Positions 5,099 through 11,774 of a stretch of 14,772 bases of DNA are shown in pieces (positions within the stretch are counted from its first letter, which is position 1; each line of letters starts with the position of its first letter). Where the stretch lies: contig CAZQNT010000024.1 of assembly GCA_964595075.1 (NCBI GenBank), forward strand, positions 1 through 14,772, written 5' to 3'. Made by a program: the position numbers and the translations under genes. A model generated the notes under the pieces. That model was not told where the DNA came from, searched no databases, and saw only the letters and a program-made list of their open reading frames with translations. The DNA is from JAHJFW01 sp964595075 (lineage in GTDB: Bacteria; Patescibacteriota; Patescibacteriia; 2-12-FULL-60-25).

Positions 5099-6640
5099 TC
5101 AAGATTCGGCGGGGCCGTCAACCAGTTTGCCGTCGAAGATGTGGAGTATTTTTGAAACAGGGTCTGTTGAAACGGCGCGCGGATCATCCGCTTCTCCAAT
5201 TACCGCTTCTATAGAAACCCTCTCATTTCCCAAAACAGAGCCGACCGCTTTTTGAAACACCTGTTTGTTTTTTAGTTGATCCAGTAATTTTTCCTTATGA
5301 AACGCATAACGGAACCGAAGAATCAAGGTGGCTCCGTCGTATGAAATCGGAGTAACGGTCGATAGAATAAATGATAGCGATGCGTTGTCTTGTGAGACAA
5401 CTTTTATTATATCTTGCCAATTTCTATGTGATATCCCATCAAGTTTTTTCGTCGGAGTTGCTGTTGGAGTCGGAAATTTTATCGGTTCGATTGCCGGTGG
5501 AGGAGCATTATTCGGCGACTCCGGCGGCTTAATGGCCTCGATGCGCCGCGCGTTCGGCAGCAGAGCCAACGCAATCGGCGTTATCGCGAGCTCCAGCGCA
5601 AACCTCGCGTCAATCCCCTGTTTCGCATCGCGTCTGCGTTCCATAAAAAGTAAAGCGATGTCGGACAGTTCGCCGGCTGAAAAAGATCCGACCAGACGGG
5701 AGATTTCAGAGGAACCCTCATAACCATCCGCTATCTTTTTCGCATAAGCCGGATCTTCCGCCGCCAAGAGCAAATGCCTAACGCATTCCAGGCAGTCGTC
5801 AAAAAAAGGGAGTAGCGGTATTCCGTCTTCTTCCAATTTAGTCACTTCGGCAAGCGCGGCTTGCAGTGAGCGGGACGAGCAGGCGAAAAGTAAATCAACC
5901 GCGCGAGGAACGCGTGATAACGGAATAACGAATCCGGCAACATCCGCATTTATATCCTTCTCGCCAAGCGCGAGCATCTGACCCAAGAGCGTCTCCGCAT
6001 CACGCACGCAACCTTCGGCATGGCGGACGATCGATGAGACAACCGTGGGATCTACATTTATTTTTTCCAGTTTCGCCAAATCGTTAATCCGCTTCGCCAT
6101 CACTTCCGGATTTATCCTTTTAAAATCGTATCGTTGGCAACGAGAAAGTATTGTTAATGGAATTTTATGCAGCTCCGTTGTAGCAAAAATAAACAAAGCA
6201 TACTCCGGCGGCTCCTCCAATGTTTTCAGCATTGCGTTCCATGCCGGTCCCGTGAGCATGTGCGCCTCATCCAGAATATAGATTTTATATCGGTTCTTAA
6301 CCGGCGTGAATCGAACGTGTTCGAGAATCGCTTCGCGCACGTTGTCCACGCCATTGTGGGATGCGGCATCTATCTCGATTATGTCGATCGACGAACCTTC
6401 GGATATGGAACGGCAGCTCGCGCATTCGCCGCACGGCTCACCATCTTTTGCGTTTTCGCAATTCAAAGCTTTCGCCAAAACTCTGGCGCTCGTTGTTTTT
6501 CCCACTCCTCGTGGTCCCGAAAAAAGATACGCATGCGCCGTTTGCCCGCCAGCGACCTGTTTACGCAGTGTTTCGGTTATCGTTTCTTGACCGGTGATAT
6601 CATTGAAACGTCCAGGACGGTGCGTGCGGCTAAGCGACAT
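5099..6640 (-). CDS. dnaX: DNA polymerase III subunit gamma/tau
   Basis: Clamp-loader ATPase of the replisome. 513 residues. Walker A is GPRGVGKT (42-49). The four zinc-binding cysteines are at 61, 70, 73 and 76, the Walker B DEAH box is in ILDEAH (122-127), and the SRC arginine-finger motif is at 166-168. Clamp-loader domain III spans about 210-360, a proline-rich linker runs 371-397, and a tau-type C-terminal domain fills 398-513. An A6 run at codons K398-K399 marks the linker/domain boundary; a -1 shift there would meet a stop two codons later and yield a gamma-like form. Start: the ATG at 6638-6640, with a promoter ending 8 nt upstream and no Shine-Dalgarno site. tRNA-Gln lies downstream in the same direction. 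Confidence 0.95.
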   Translation of the reverse strand: MSLSRTHRPGRFNDITGQETITETLRKQVAGGQTAHAYLFSGPRGVGKTTSARVLAKALNCENAKDGEPCGECASCRSISEGSSIDIIEIDAASHNGVDNVREAILEHVRFTPVKNRYKIYILDEAHMLTGPAWNAMLKTLEEPPEYALFIFATTELHKIPLTILSRCQRYDFKRINPEVMAKRINDLAKLEKINVDPTVVSSIVRHAEGCVRDAETLLGQMLALGEKDINADVAGFVIPLSRVPRAVDLLFACSSRSLQAALAEVTKLEEDGIPLLPFFDDCLECVRHLLLAAEDPAYAKKIADGYEGSSEISRLVGSFSAGELSDIALLFMERRRDAKQGIDARFALELAITPIALALLPNARRIEAIKPPESPNNAPPPAIEPIKFPTPTATPTKKLDGISHRNWQDIIKVVSQDNASLSFILSTVTPISYDGATLILRFRYAFHKEKLLDQLKNKQVFQKAVGSVLGNERVSIEAVIGEADDPRAVSTDPVSKILHIFDGKLVDGPAES

Positions 6641-6648
6641 AAGACGAT

Positions 6649-6677
6649 AACTTAACGTGCGGTCGCACGCGAGTCAA
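6649..6677 (-). promoter_or_regulatory. dnaX promoter with a palindromic spacer
   Basis: On the minus strand, TTGACT (6672-6677), a 17-nt spacer and TAAGTT (6649-6654), 8 nt before the dnaX ATG. The spacer holds a 14-bp palindrome (CGTGCG-GT-CGCACG on the plus strand, 6656-6669), placed where a regulator would block polymerase. The predicted transcript starts within about 1-2 nt of the ATG. Confidence 0.5.
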
Positions 6678-6697
6678 AAATGTATTTGTACTCCACT

Positions 6698-6775
6698 GTC
6701 ATCCTCGCGTACGCGGGGATCCAGACCGTGAAGAATACACATATTGATCTGGATTCCCGTCTGCACGGGAATGAC
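6698..6775. repeat. Paired dispersed palindromic repeats
   Basis: Two related 27-bp units face each other. 6698-6724 begins GTCATCCTCGCG and ends GGATCCAG; 6749-6775 begins CTGGATTCCCG and ends GGAATGAC. They are separated by 24 nt. Each is itself a small hairpin (GCGTACGC; CCCGTCTGCACGGG). They share ends with the element inside tspO (2854-2880) and with the cluster at 7516-7590. There is no transposase; this looks like a non-autonomous REP/MITE-like family. It lies in the 169-bp spacer between the gene at 6810 and dnaX, which otherwise holds only the dnaX promoter. Confidence 0.8.
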
Positions 6776-6809
6776 ATAAATGCAGGAATTTTTACTAAAA
6801 ACATCCTCA

Positions 6810-7439
6810 CTACTCTTCTTTTTTGATTACGTTCTCCACGGCCGCCCATTTAGAGGGCGCTGATTTCGGTATAAGAATTACAGCTTCGTCTCCTGCCTGT
6901 CCCTTATAATATGAAACCGATGCGGGAAGGACGCTGTACTTTTTACCTTCGGCAACCACTTTCCAAGTTTGCGTATTCTCGTCGCGTAAAAGAGCGCCTA
7001 CGATTCTTTCGCGTTCTATCGGTCCGATTTGCTTGAATAAGAAACTTCCGTTGGATTGTATCGTGAGTTTCAGGATATCTCCTTCTACAAGTTTTGACTT
7101 TGAAGCGTAATTTTGCGGAACGATATACTGACGCCCATCCGAGCCAACCATGTTCTGTCCGTCAAAAACGCCTTCAACGATTCGTCCGTCGTTTTGAGAT
7201 CCGATGAGCTCTCCCTCCGATGTTTGTATTTTGGTCAGTAACTGTTCTATGTCGGCCGATTCCGCATCGCTCGCCAATACAAGTTCAAGCTGATTCAGCG
7301 TCTCGCGGATATTGGAAATCAGTTTTTTTGACAACAACAACTTCGTCTCAGTAGAATTGAGTTTTGATTTTTTCTCGTTATCGGTTTCTTCCGATTCTTC
7401 AAAATCCGAAGTTATTTCTTCTTTTTTATTATTTGACAT
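6810..7439 (-). CDS. Hypothetical protein, coiled-coil plus beta-rich domain
   Basis: 209 residues from ATG 7437-7439. The first ~30 residues are charged and low in complexity (NNKKEEITSDFEESEE), followed by a helical segment (about 35-75, leucine-rich, likely coiled coil). A compact, probably all-beta domain fills about 85-205. It has conserved-looking turns such as GVFDGQNMVGSDGRQYIVPQ, LVEGDILKL and GQAGDEAVILIPK, consistent with two small barrel-like repeats. No signal peptide or membrane helix is seen, so it is probably cytoplasmic. An upstream TTG at 7514 would add 25 residues, but they run through the region with the proposed promoters, so I prefer the ATG. I have an impression that this is a recurrent CPR protein but cannot name a family or function. 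Confidence 0.75.
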   Translation of the reverse strand: MSNNKKEEITSDFEESEETDNEKKSKLNSTETKLLLSKKLISNIRETLNQLELVLASDAESADIEQLLTKIQTSEGELIGSQNDGRIVEGVFDGQNMVGSDGRQYIVPQNYASKSKLVEGDILKLTIQSNGSFLFKQIGPIERERIVGALLRDENTQTWKVVAEGKKYSVLPASVSYYKGQAGDEAVILIPKSAPSKWAAVENVIKKEE

Positions 7440-7478
7440 ACCTTTTCTCGCCCACCCAGGCGAATTATCCACACCTAG

Positions 7479-7487
7479 ATTATCACA
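7479..7487 (-). promoter_or_regulatory. Candidate extended -10 upstream of the coiled-coil/beta protein
   Basis: TGTGATAAT on the minus strand, 39 nt before the ATG at 7439. A second GGATAAT copy (GATAAT at 7464-7469) lies closer. An AAAGG run ends 1 nt before the ATG, too close to be a good ribosome site. Confidence 0.35.
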
Positions 7488-7515
7488 CAGGTTCTCTTTT
7501 GCAAAACTCCACAAG

Positions 7516-7590
7516 TGTCATTCCCGTCCTTTTTTGTCATTCCCCCGATGGCCATCGGGGGAATGACATACATCCTATCTCGAGGATGAC
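7516..7590. repeat. Cluster of palindromic repeats with a perfect 34-bp palindrome
   Basis: A perfect, loop-free 34-bp palindrome (7535-7568) consists of TGTCATTCCCCCGATGG and its exact complement. It is flanked by a half unit TGTCATTCCCG (7516-7526) and, in the other orientation, by a GTCATCCTCGA half unit (7580-7590) that abuts the stop codon of the TraG-like gene. The family is the same as at 6698-6775. On the minus strand the palindrome is followed by A6, not a T-run, so it is not a classical terminator for the TraG-like gene. Confidence 0.85.
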
Positions 7591-10148
7591 TACGCTTCTT
7601 CCTCCTTAATCATTTGCTCTATCGAAGCGGATCGTTCTTGGATTTCCGCTTCAACCAGTTCTCGCTTGCGTCCGTATTTGAATCTTGAAAGCTCTCTGAT
7701 CATCTCCGGTAATTCTTTATCACCATCCGGCATTGCTCGATACGGCTGCATATTAAATGGGCGTGTCGCGGTGTTGTCTATCAAGATTTTCGCGTTACAC
7801 GTAAACGCTTCCACGTTTATCAAGTCGTACGATGAAAACACCGGAGCGAATTCCTTCTCCAAAAATTCCGCATCGTCCGGACCAACGCGAAAAGACATCA
7901 TGCTCCCGACGTTTCCAAAGATCGCGTCACGGATGAGAGTGTCTCCTTTTTGCGTAAGCTGCCCGATGAACTGGTGCGCTATCACGAGATCCAATCCGTA
8001 TTTTCTAGCTTCCGAAAGAATCGCGGAAATAGAATCGGTTAGGAAATTTTGGAACTCGTCAATGTATAGGTAGAAATCTTTTCTTTCTTTCGGATCCATG
8101 TCGGTGCGTGAAAGCGCTGCCATGAGAATCTTTCCTACGAGCACCATACCGATGAGATATGCGTTGATGTCTCCAAGTTTTCCTTTTGAAAGATTTAGAA
8201 GAAGAATCTTTCCCTCGTCCATCACCTGCCTGACGTTAAACGCGCTCTTCTGTTGACCGATGATCGGCCTCATAACGTCGTTGGAAATGAACGGCGTCAG
8301 CTTTGACGTGATGTACGGAACCATGTTTTGAAGCGACGCCTCGCCTCCCGCCTTTTGCGCTTCTTTTTGCCAAAAATCTTTGACGACTTGGGTCTTGCAT
8401 TTAGATAGCTTTAGATTACGAAACTCTTCATCGGCTAACACTTTGGGTATTTCCATGAGAGTACTTCCTGTATCAGGATCGTCCATAATCAAAATCATCG
8501 CGTTTCTCATGTATTGCTCGAACATCGGACCTCCTGTGGATTTAAGGTCGTACAACTTATCAAAAATCTTAAGCATCTCGTTGATGACGAAAGTTTTTTG
8601 CTCCGGATATTTCGGATCGTATTCGAGCATGTTTAGCCCCATCGGCCGTTCAATGTCCGCCGGACTGAAATAGATTACGTCTTCAGCGCGTTCTCGAGGA
8701 ACGAACGCGAGAGCGTCTTCTGCAAAGTCCCCGTGCGGATCAATCACGCATACTCCTCTTCCTTCTTGAATATCCTGCTTCACCATGCTCTTCATTAACT
8801 CTGTTTTTCCGGAGCCGGATTTACCGATGATATACGTATGCCTTCGGCGATCAGCCGGTTTCATTCTTATCACGTACTCGTGTCCGCGATATTCCGAATG
8901 CCCGAGTTTTATGCCTTCCGTAGGCAGATTGGTCGGTGGAAGAGCGCGTCTCGCCAGAAGCCAATCGATTTTTGGAGTTTCGGTTGACGGAAGCGGCATG
9001 TGATAGAGGGATGCCATCTCCGCGGAATTCAAAACTATGGAGTAACGAGTATCGAAATGACGATAGATAAAGTGGCGAATGAGGACTTTTTGAGAACGCG
9101 GAGACGACTTAACGAAAGAATTTCCGTATTCGTAGATATTGTGTTGGCCGTACGCGCCCAAAATATCGTTCATGTATCGCTGCGCCTTATTCGGATCAGA
9201 GGATGAGACGACGATGCGCACGTTAACATCAAGTCCGGCCTTGGACGCTTTTTCCTCAAGCCCCTTTACCATTTCTTCTTCGAGCGGAGTCAGCCGGTAC
9301 GGTTCGTCGGGTTTCTTTTCACCGGGTTTTGCGGTAGACGCCAAGCCCTTCAACTCTTTTCCAACCGACTTCATTATCGTACCTCCTTTTACGTCGGAAA
9401 GCTTTTTTCCTTGCTGCATTCCACGGGCTATACGAATCCCTTCGGTCCTCCACTTTTTCCGAGCGCTTCTAACTACATATTGAATAGCCGCACCATCATC
9501 TCCTGTCACTTTCGAAAGAGCGTTAGTCAGAGAGTTCAGAGGGTCTGATTGCAGTTTTTCGTACGTTTTGATCGGAAAAGCGTTTGATCTGCGAAGCATT
9601 AGATATGAGCCGATTACGACGCCGGTCGGTGAAAAGATACTGTAATCGGGTACTTCGTCGATCTGCGCGTGCGGATATTGCGCATGAACCTGTTCTTCGA
9701 TAAAACTCCGGTAAGCGGCAGGCGCTGCGGCATAGAACGAAATCTTGTCTTTATGGCTCACTATTTCAAATGCAAAATGGTCTTCGCGACCGAAAAGCCA
9801 CGAAAAAAATCCTTTTTCCGCCTTGAACGATCCGACGGTTGAAAATATAGTCTCCATCACCGCTATCATCTCTTGTTTCTGCTGCTGGGATTTTTCCCCG
9901 CTGTCTTCTTTTTTTGTTTCTTTTGGCACGCGTATCAGAAGAACCTTCATTCCAAACGCGCTCTGCGCTCGTCCGCGCCTGTTAAAAGAACGTCGAATCA
10001 ACATTAGGACTACGAACACGATTAGGCCGATTCCCAGGAGTATAAAGATTAAAACAACGATCGGATCCGTCAATAAAGAAGTGAAATCGAATGGCGCGGA
10101 AGCCACGCTCTCGTCAAAAACATCCGCCTGAAAAAGTAGGGCTATCAT
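7590..10148 (-). CDS. Membrane-anchored TraG/VirB4-like ATPase
   Basis: 852 residues. One membrane helix near the N-terminus (about 29-52), then a basic stretch and a long cytoplasmic region. The DNA-pump-like ATPase core has Walker A IGKSGSGKT (441-449), VIDPHGDF (468-475) and Walker B LYIDEF (694-699). After it come ILSEARKYGLDLVIAHQ (710-726), typical of TraG/TraD C-terminal motor domains, and a charged C-terminal tail. It resembles type IV secretion coupling proteins and FtsK/HerA-class motors (DUF87), moving DNA or protein across the membrane. No other secretion genes are visible here. Its ATG overlaps the stop of the preceding gene as ATGA, so the two are made together. The substrate is unknown; DNA uptake or transfer is an inference from the fold. 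Confidence 0.88.
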   Translation of the reverse strand: MIALLFQADVFDESVASAPFDFTSLLTDPIVVLIFILLGIGLIVFVVLMLIRRSFNRRGRAQSAFGMKVLLIRVPKETKKEDSGEKSQQQKQEMIAVMETIFSTVGSFKAEKGFFSWLFGREDHFAFEIVSHKDKISFYAAAPAAYRSFIEEQVHAQYPHAQIDEVPDYSIFSPTGVVIGSYLMLRRSNAFPIKTYEKLQSDPLNSLTNALSKVTGDDGAAIQYVVRSARKKWRTEGIRIARGMQQGKKLSDVKGGTIMKSVGKELKGLASTAKPGEKKPDEPYRLTPLEEEMVKGLEEKASKAGLDVNVRIVVSSSDPNKAQRYMNDILGAYGQHNIYEYGNSFVKSSPRSQKVLIRHFIYRHFDTRYSIVLNSAEMASLYHMPLPSTETPKIDWLLARRALPPTNLPTEGIKLGHSEYRGHEYVIRMKPADRRRHTYIIGKSGSGKTELMKSMVKQDIQEGRGVCVIDPHGDFAEDALAFVPRERAEDVIYFSPADIERPMGLNMLEYDPKYPEQKTFVINEMLKIFDKLYDLKSTGGPMFEQYMRNAMILIMDDPDTGSTLMEIPKVLADEEFRNLKLSKCKTQVVKDFWQKEAQKAGGEASLQNMVPYITSKLTPFISNDVMRPIIGQQKSAFNVRQVMDEGKILLLNLSKGKLGDINAYLIGMVLVGKILMAALSRTDMDPKERKDFYLYIDEFQNFLTDSISAILSEARKYGLDLVIAHQFIGQLTQKGDTLIRDAIFGNVGSMMSFRVGPDDAEFLEKEFAPVFSSYDLINVEAFTCNAKILIDNTATRPFNMQPYRAMPDGDKELPEMIRELSRFKYGRKRELVEAEIQERSASIEQMIKEEEA

Positions 10149-10657
10149 GGTTGTTTTAGGGAATCCTCTTTCATCGCCTCCGCCATCTCCATTATGTTAT
10201 CCGTTTTGATTTTCGCCTCCTGTTCCAAAAAATATCGATTCACTCCAGGAATCGTGTGAAGCCAGTCCCGTATAAGTTTCAACACCTTTCCTGCTTTAAC
10301 CTTGAAGTTTCGTACCATTGCGGATATCTCGTTTGCCGCTTCCTCGCCTTTTTTCTTGAACAATGTCTGTGCCGCCGGTGGCATAGTCGTGTAAAAAGAA
10401 CCGAGATCTTTTTCCATTATTTTTTCCACTCTGATCAAAGTTTCGTCTTTTACAACGGCTTTTTGCGCGGATATCGGCTGCGCGGAAGGCTGCGCCGAAG
10501 ACGGAATCGTCACTTCTACCGGTTTTTCAAGAAAAGTTTCACGCGAAGACTCCGTGCTTTCGTACGCACGCTCATCCGCCTCAACGTTTGTTTCTTGCGC
10601 CTGTTTCGTTTCAATTCCAACGGACTCAAGGCCGGGTTCCAGCTGCTCGTTCGGCAT
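10145..10657 (-). CDS. Acidic hypothetical protein coupled to the TraG-like ATPase
   Basis: 170 residues from ATG 10655-10657. The first ~75 residues are acidic and disordered-looking, rich in E, S, T, P and Q. From about 80 to 165 it is helical and contains DLGSFYTTMPPAAQTLFKKKG and DWLHTIPGVNRYFLEQEAKIK. No membrane helix or signal is seen. The stop codon overlaps the start of the TraG-like ATPase (ATGA), which strongly suggests a partner or regulatory subunit of that motor. I recall this pairing in CPR genomes but know no function. A GTG six codons upstream is an alternative start, but it falls within the extended -10 that ends 6 nt before the ATG, so I reject it. Confidence 0.8.
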   Translation of the reverse strand: MPNEQLEPGLESVGIETKQAQETNVEADERAYESTESSRETFLEKPVEVTIPSSAQPSAQPISAQKAVVKDETLIRVEKIMEKDLGSFYTTMPPAAQTLFKKKGEEAANEISAMVRNFKVKAGKVLKLIRDWLHTIPGVNRYFLEQEAKIKTDNIMEMAEAMKEDSLKQP

Positions 10658-10663
10658 AGATAT

Positions 10664-10672
10664 AGTGTACCA
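10664..10672 (-). promoter_or_regulatory. Extended -10 promoter of the acidic protein/TraG-like pair
   Basis: TGGTACACT on the minus strand, exactly 6 nt before the ATG at 10657. It predicts a leaderless mRNA. It is divergent from the corA promoter 33 bp away, which carries the similar string TGTGGTATAAT. Confidence 0.55.
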
Positions 10673-10704
10673 CACTCGATAAAGACTGAAACACGCTTTG
10701 TATG

Positions 10705-10713
10705 TGGTATAAT
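10705..10713 (+). promoter_or_regulatory. Extended -10 promoter of corA
   Basis: TGGTATAAT with a perfect TATAAT; transcription should begin near 10720. The -35 region is weak. Unlike other promoters here, it leaves a leader of about 110 nt, filled almost entirely by the 10724-10816 hairpin element. Confidence 0.6.
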
Positions 10714-10723
10714 GAATTAACGA

Positions 10724-10816
10724 ATATCACATTATTAAATTATATTTATCGCAGCGAGGACTGTTTGAGCGAAGCGAGTTCCGCAGCGAGATAAATATAA
10801 TTTAATAATGTGATAT
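10724..10816. repeat. 27-bp perfect inverted repeat enclosing a GC-rich core
   Basis: The arms 10724-10750 and 10790-10816 are exact reverse complements over 27 bp and very AT-rich. The 39-nt loop is GC-rich and contains CGCAGCGAG as a direct repeat (10750-10758 and 10782-10790) on either side of GAGCGAAGCGAG. It lies between the corA promoter and its ATG, so corA mRNA would carry this hairpin ending 13 nt before the start codon. I recall this core recurring in Parcubacteria genomes (unverified). There is no coding capacity and no transposase. Confidence 0.9.
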
Positions 10817-10829
10817 CTACACGATTCAA

Positions 10830-11774
10830 ATGAAAAATTCTTCGCGGATCGAGAGCGCCGTGTCGGACGGATTCGAATGGATCCACGTAAAAAGCAATGA
10901 CAATAAAGAAATCGACGCGTTGCGCCGCGGTTTTAAACTTCACCCGATAGATTGCAAAGAAACCCTGCCGCCGATTCAACGTCCGAAGCTGGTCATGCGT
11001 GAGGATTATCTTTTCATGATCCTCCTTTATCCTTTATATGACAAAAACACGGGGGTGATACGAACGTCAGAGGTGGATTTTTTCATTTCAAATAAACGGC
11101 TGATTACAGTGAACAAAGACGGGCTCCCTGCTTTGACGCGACTTTTTCACGCTACAAAAAATACGGTTCCGAAGAATAAGAAATCCGATAAAGTATGCTC
11201 GGTCGAAGACGTTGGCCATGTGCTGTATCTTCTTCTAAACGATCTTCTTGAAGATGTCTCTCCAATATTGATTCACCTATCGGAAGACATCGACAATCTG
11301 GAATCAAGAATGTTCCAAGAATTCGAAAAGGGTTTGATACAAGAACTGCTGCGAGTAAAAACAAATATAGTCAACGTCAGAAAAACGCTTCAAGGACATA
11401 AATCGGTGATTCGCAACCTGATCCGCTACTCCGAAGGAAGATTCCCGATAAAAGAACTTGAAGTTTACTTCGAGCGATTGGTCGAACAGACAAAAGAGCT
11501 TTGGGATACGCTCGAAGTCCAAAAAGACACTATAAACGCGCTTCACGAAACCAACGCGTCGCTGATCGATTTCCGTATTAACGAAATTATGAAAACACTT
11601 ACGATATTTTCCGTAATCGTTTTCCCGATGACGCTGCTCGCCGCGATTTTCGGCATGAACGCAAAATACATGCCGTTCGTAGAAGGCAAATACGGTTTCT
11701 GGATGATCATCGGGCTTATGTCCTTCTGTATTCTTTCGATGCTTCTATTCTTCAAAAAGAAGAAGTGGATTTAG
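10830..11774 (+). CDS. corA: CorA-family magnesium transporter
   Basis: Pentameric inner-membrane channel for Mg2+ (some members carry Co2+ or Ni2+). 314 residues: a cytoplasmic N-terminal domain, the long stalk helix region (about 145-250), then TM1 (about 254-274), the signature GMN at 275-277, the periplasmic loop NAKYMPFVEG, TM2 (about 288-308) and a basic cytoplasmic end, KKKKWI. No Shine-Dalgarno site is visible before the ATG; a 27-bp stem ends 13 nt upstream and could control ribosome access. The gene converges with cysS and their coding ends overlap by 23 bp on opposite strands. Confidence 0.95.
   Translation: MKNSSRIESAVSDGFEWIHVKSNDNKEIDALRRGFKLHPIDCKETLPPIQRPKLVMREDYLFMILLYPLYDKNTGVIRTSEVDFFISNKRLITVNKDGLPALTRLFHATKNTVPKNKKSDKVCSVEDVGHVLYLLLNDLLEDVSPILIHLSEDIDNLESRMFQEFEKGLIQELLRVKTNIVNVRKTLQGHKSVIRNLIRYSEGRFPIKELEVYFERLVEQTKELWDTLEVQKDTINALHETNASLIDFRINEIMKTLTIFSVIVFPMTLLAAIFGMNAKYMPFVEGKYGFWMIIGLMSFCILSMLLFFKKKKWI

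Noticed and set aside
6652..6849. A 65-codon minus-strand frame between the coiled-coil protein gene and dnaX
   Set aside because: Its sequence is translated repeat DNA (FPCRRES, VWIPAYARMT), and it overlaps the 3' end of the upstream gene and the dnaX promoter.
7440..7514. TTG start at 7514 for the coiled-coil/beta protein
   Set aside because: It has a rare start codon, and the extension runs through two -10-like sequences; the ATG at 7439 is more plausible.
7535..7568. Rho-independent terminator for the TraG-like gene
   Set aside because: The hairpin is strong, but on the minus strand it is followed by A6, not T; it belongs to the dispersed repeat family.
10720..10829. Mg2+ riboswitch in the corA leader
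   Set aside because: The leader is dominated by a simple perfect inverted repeat with a repeat-type core; I see none of the multi-helix M-box layout.
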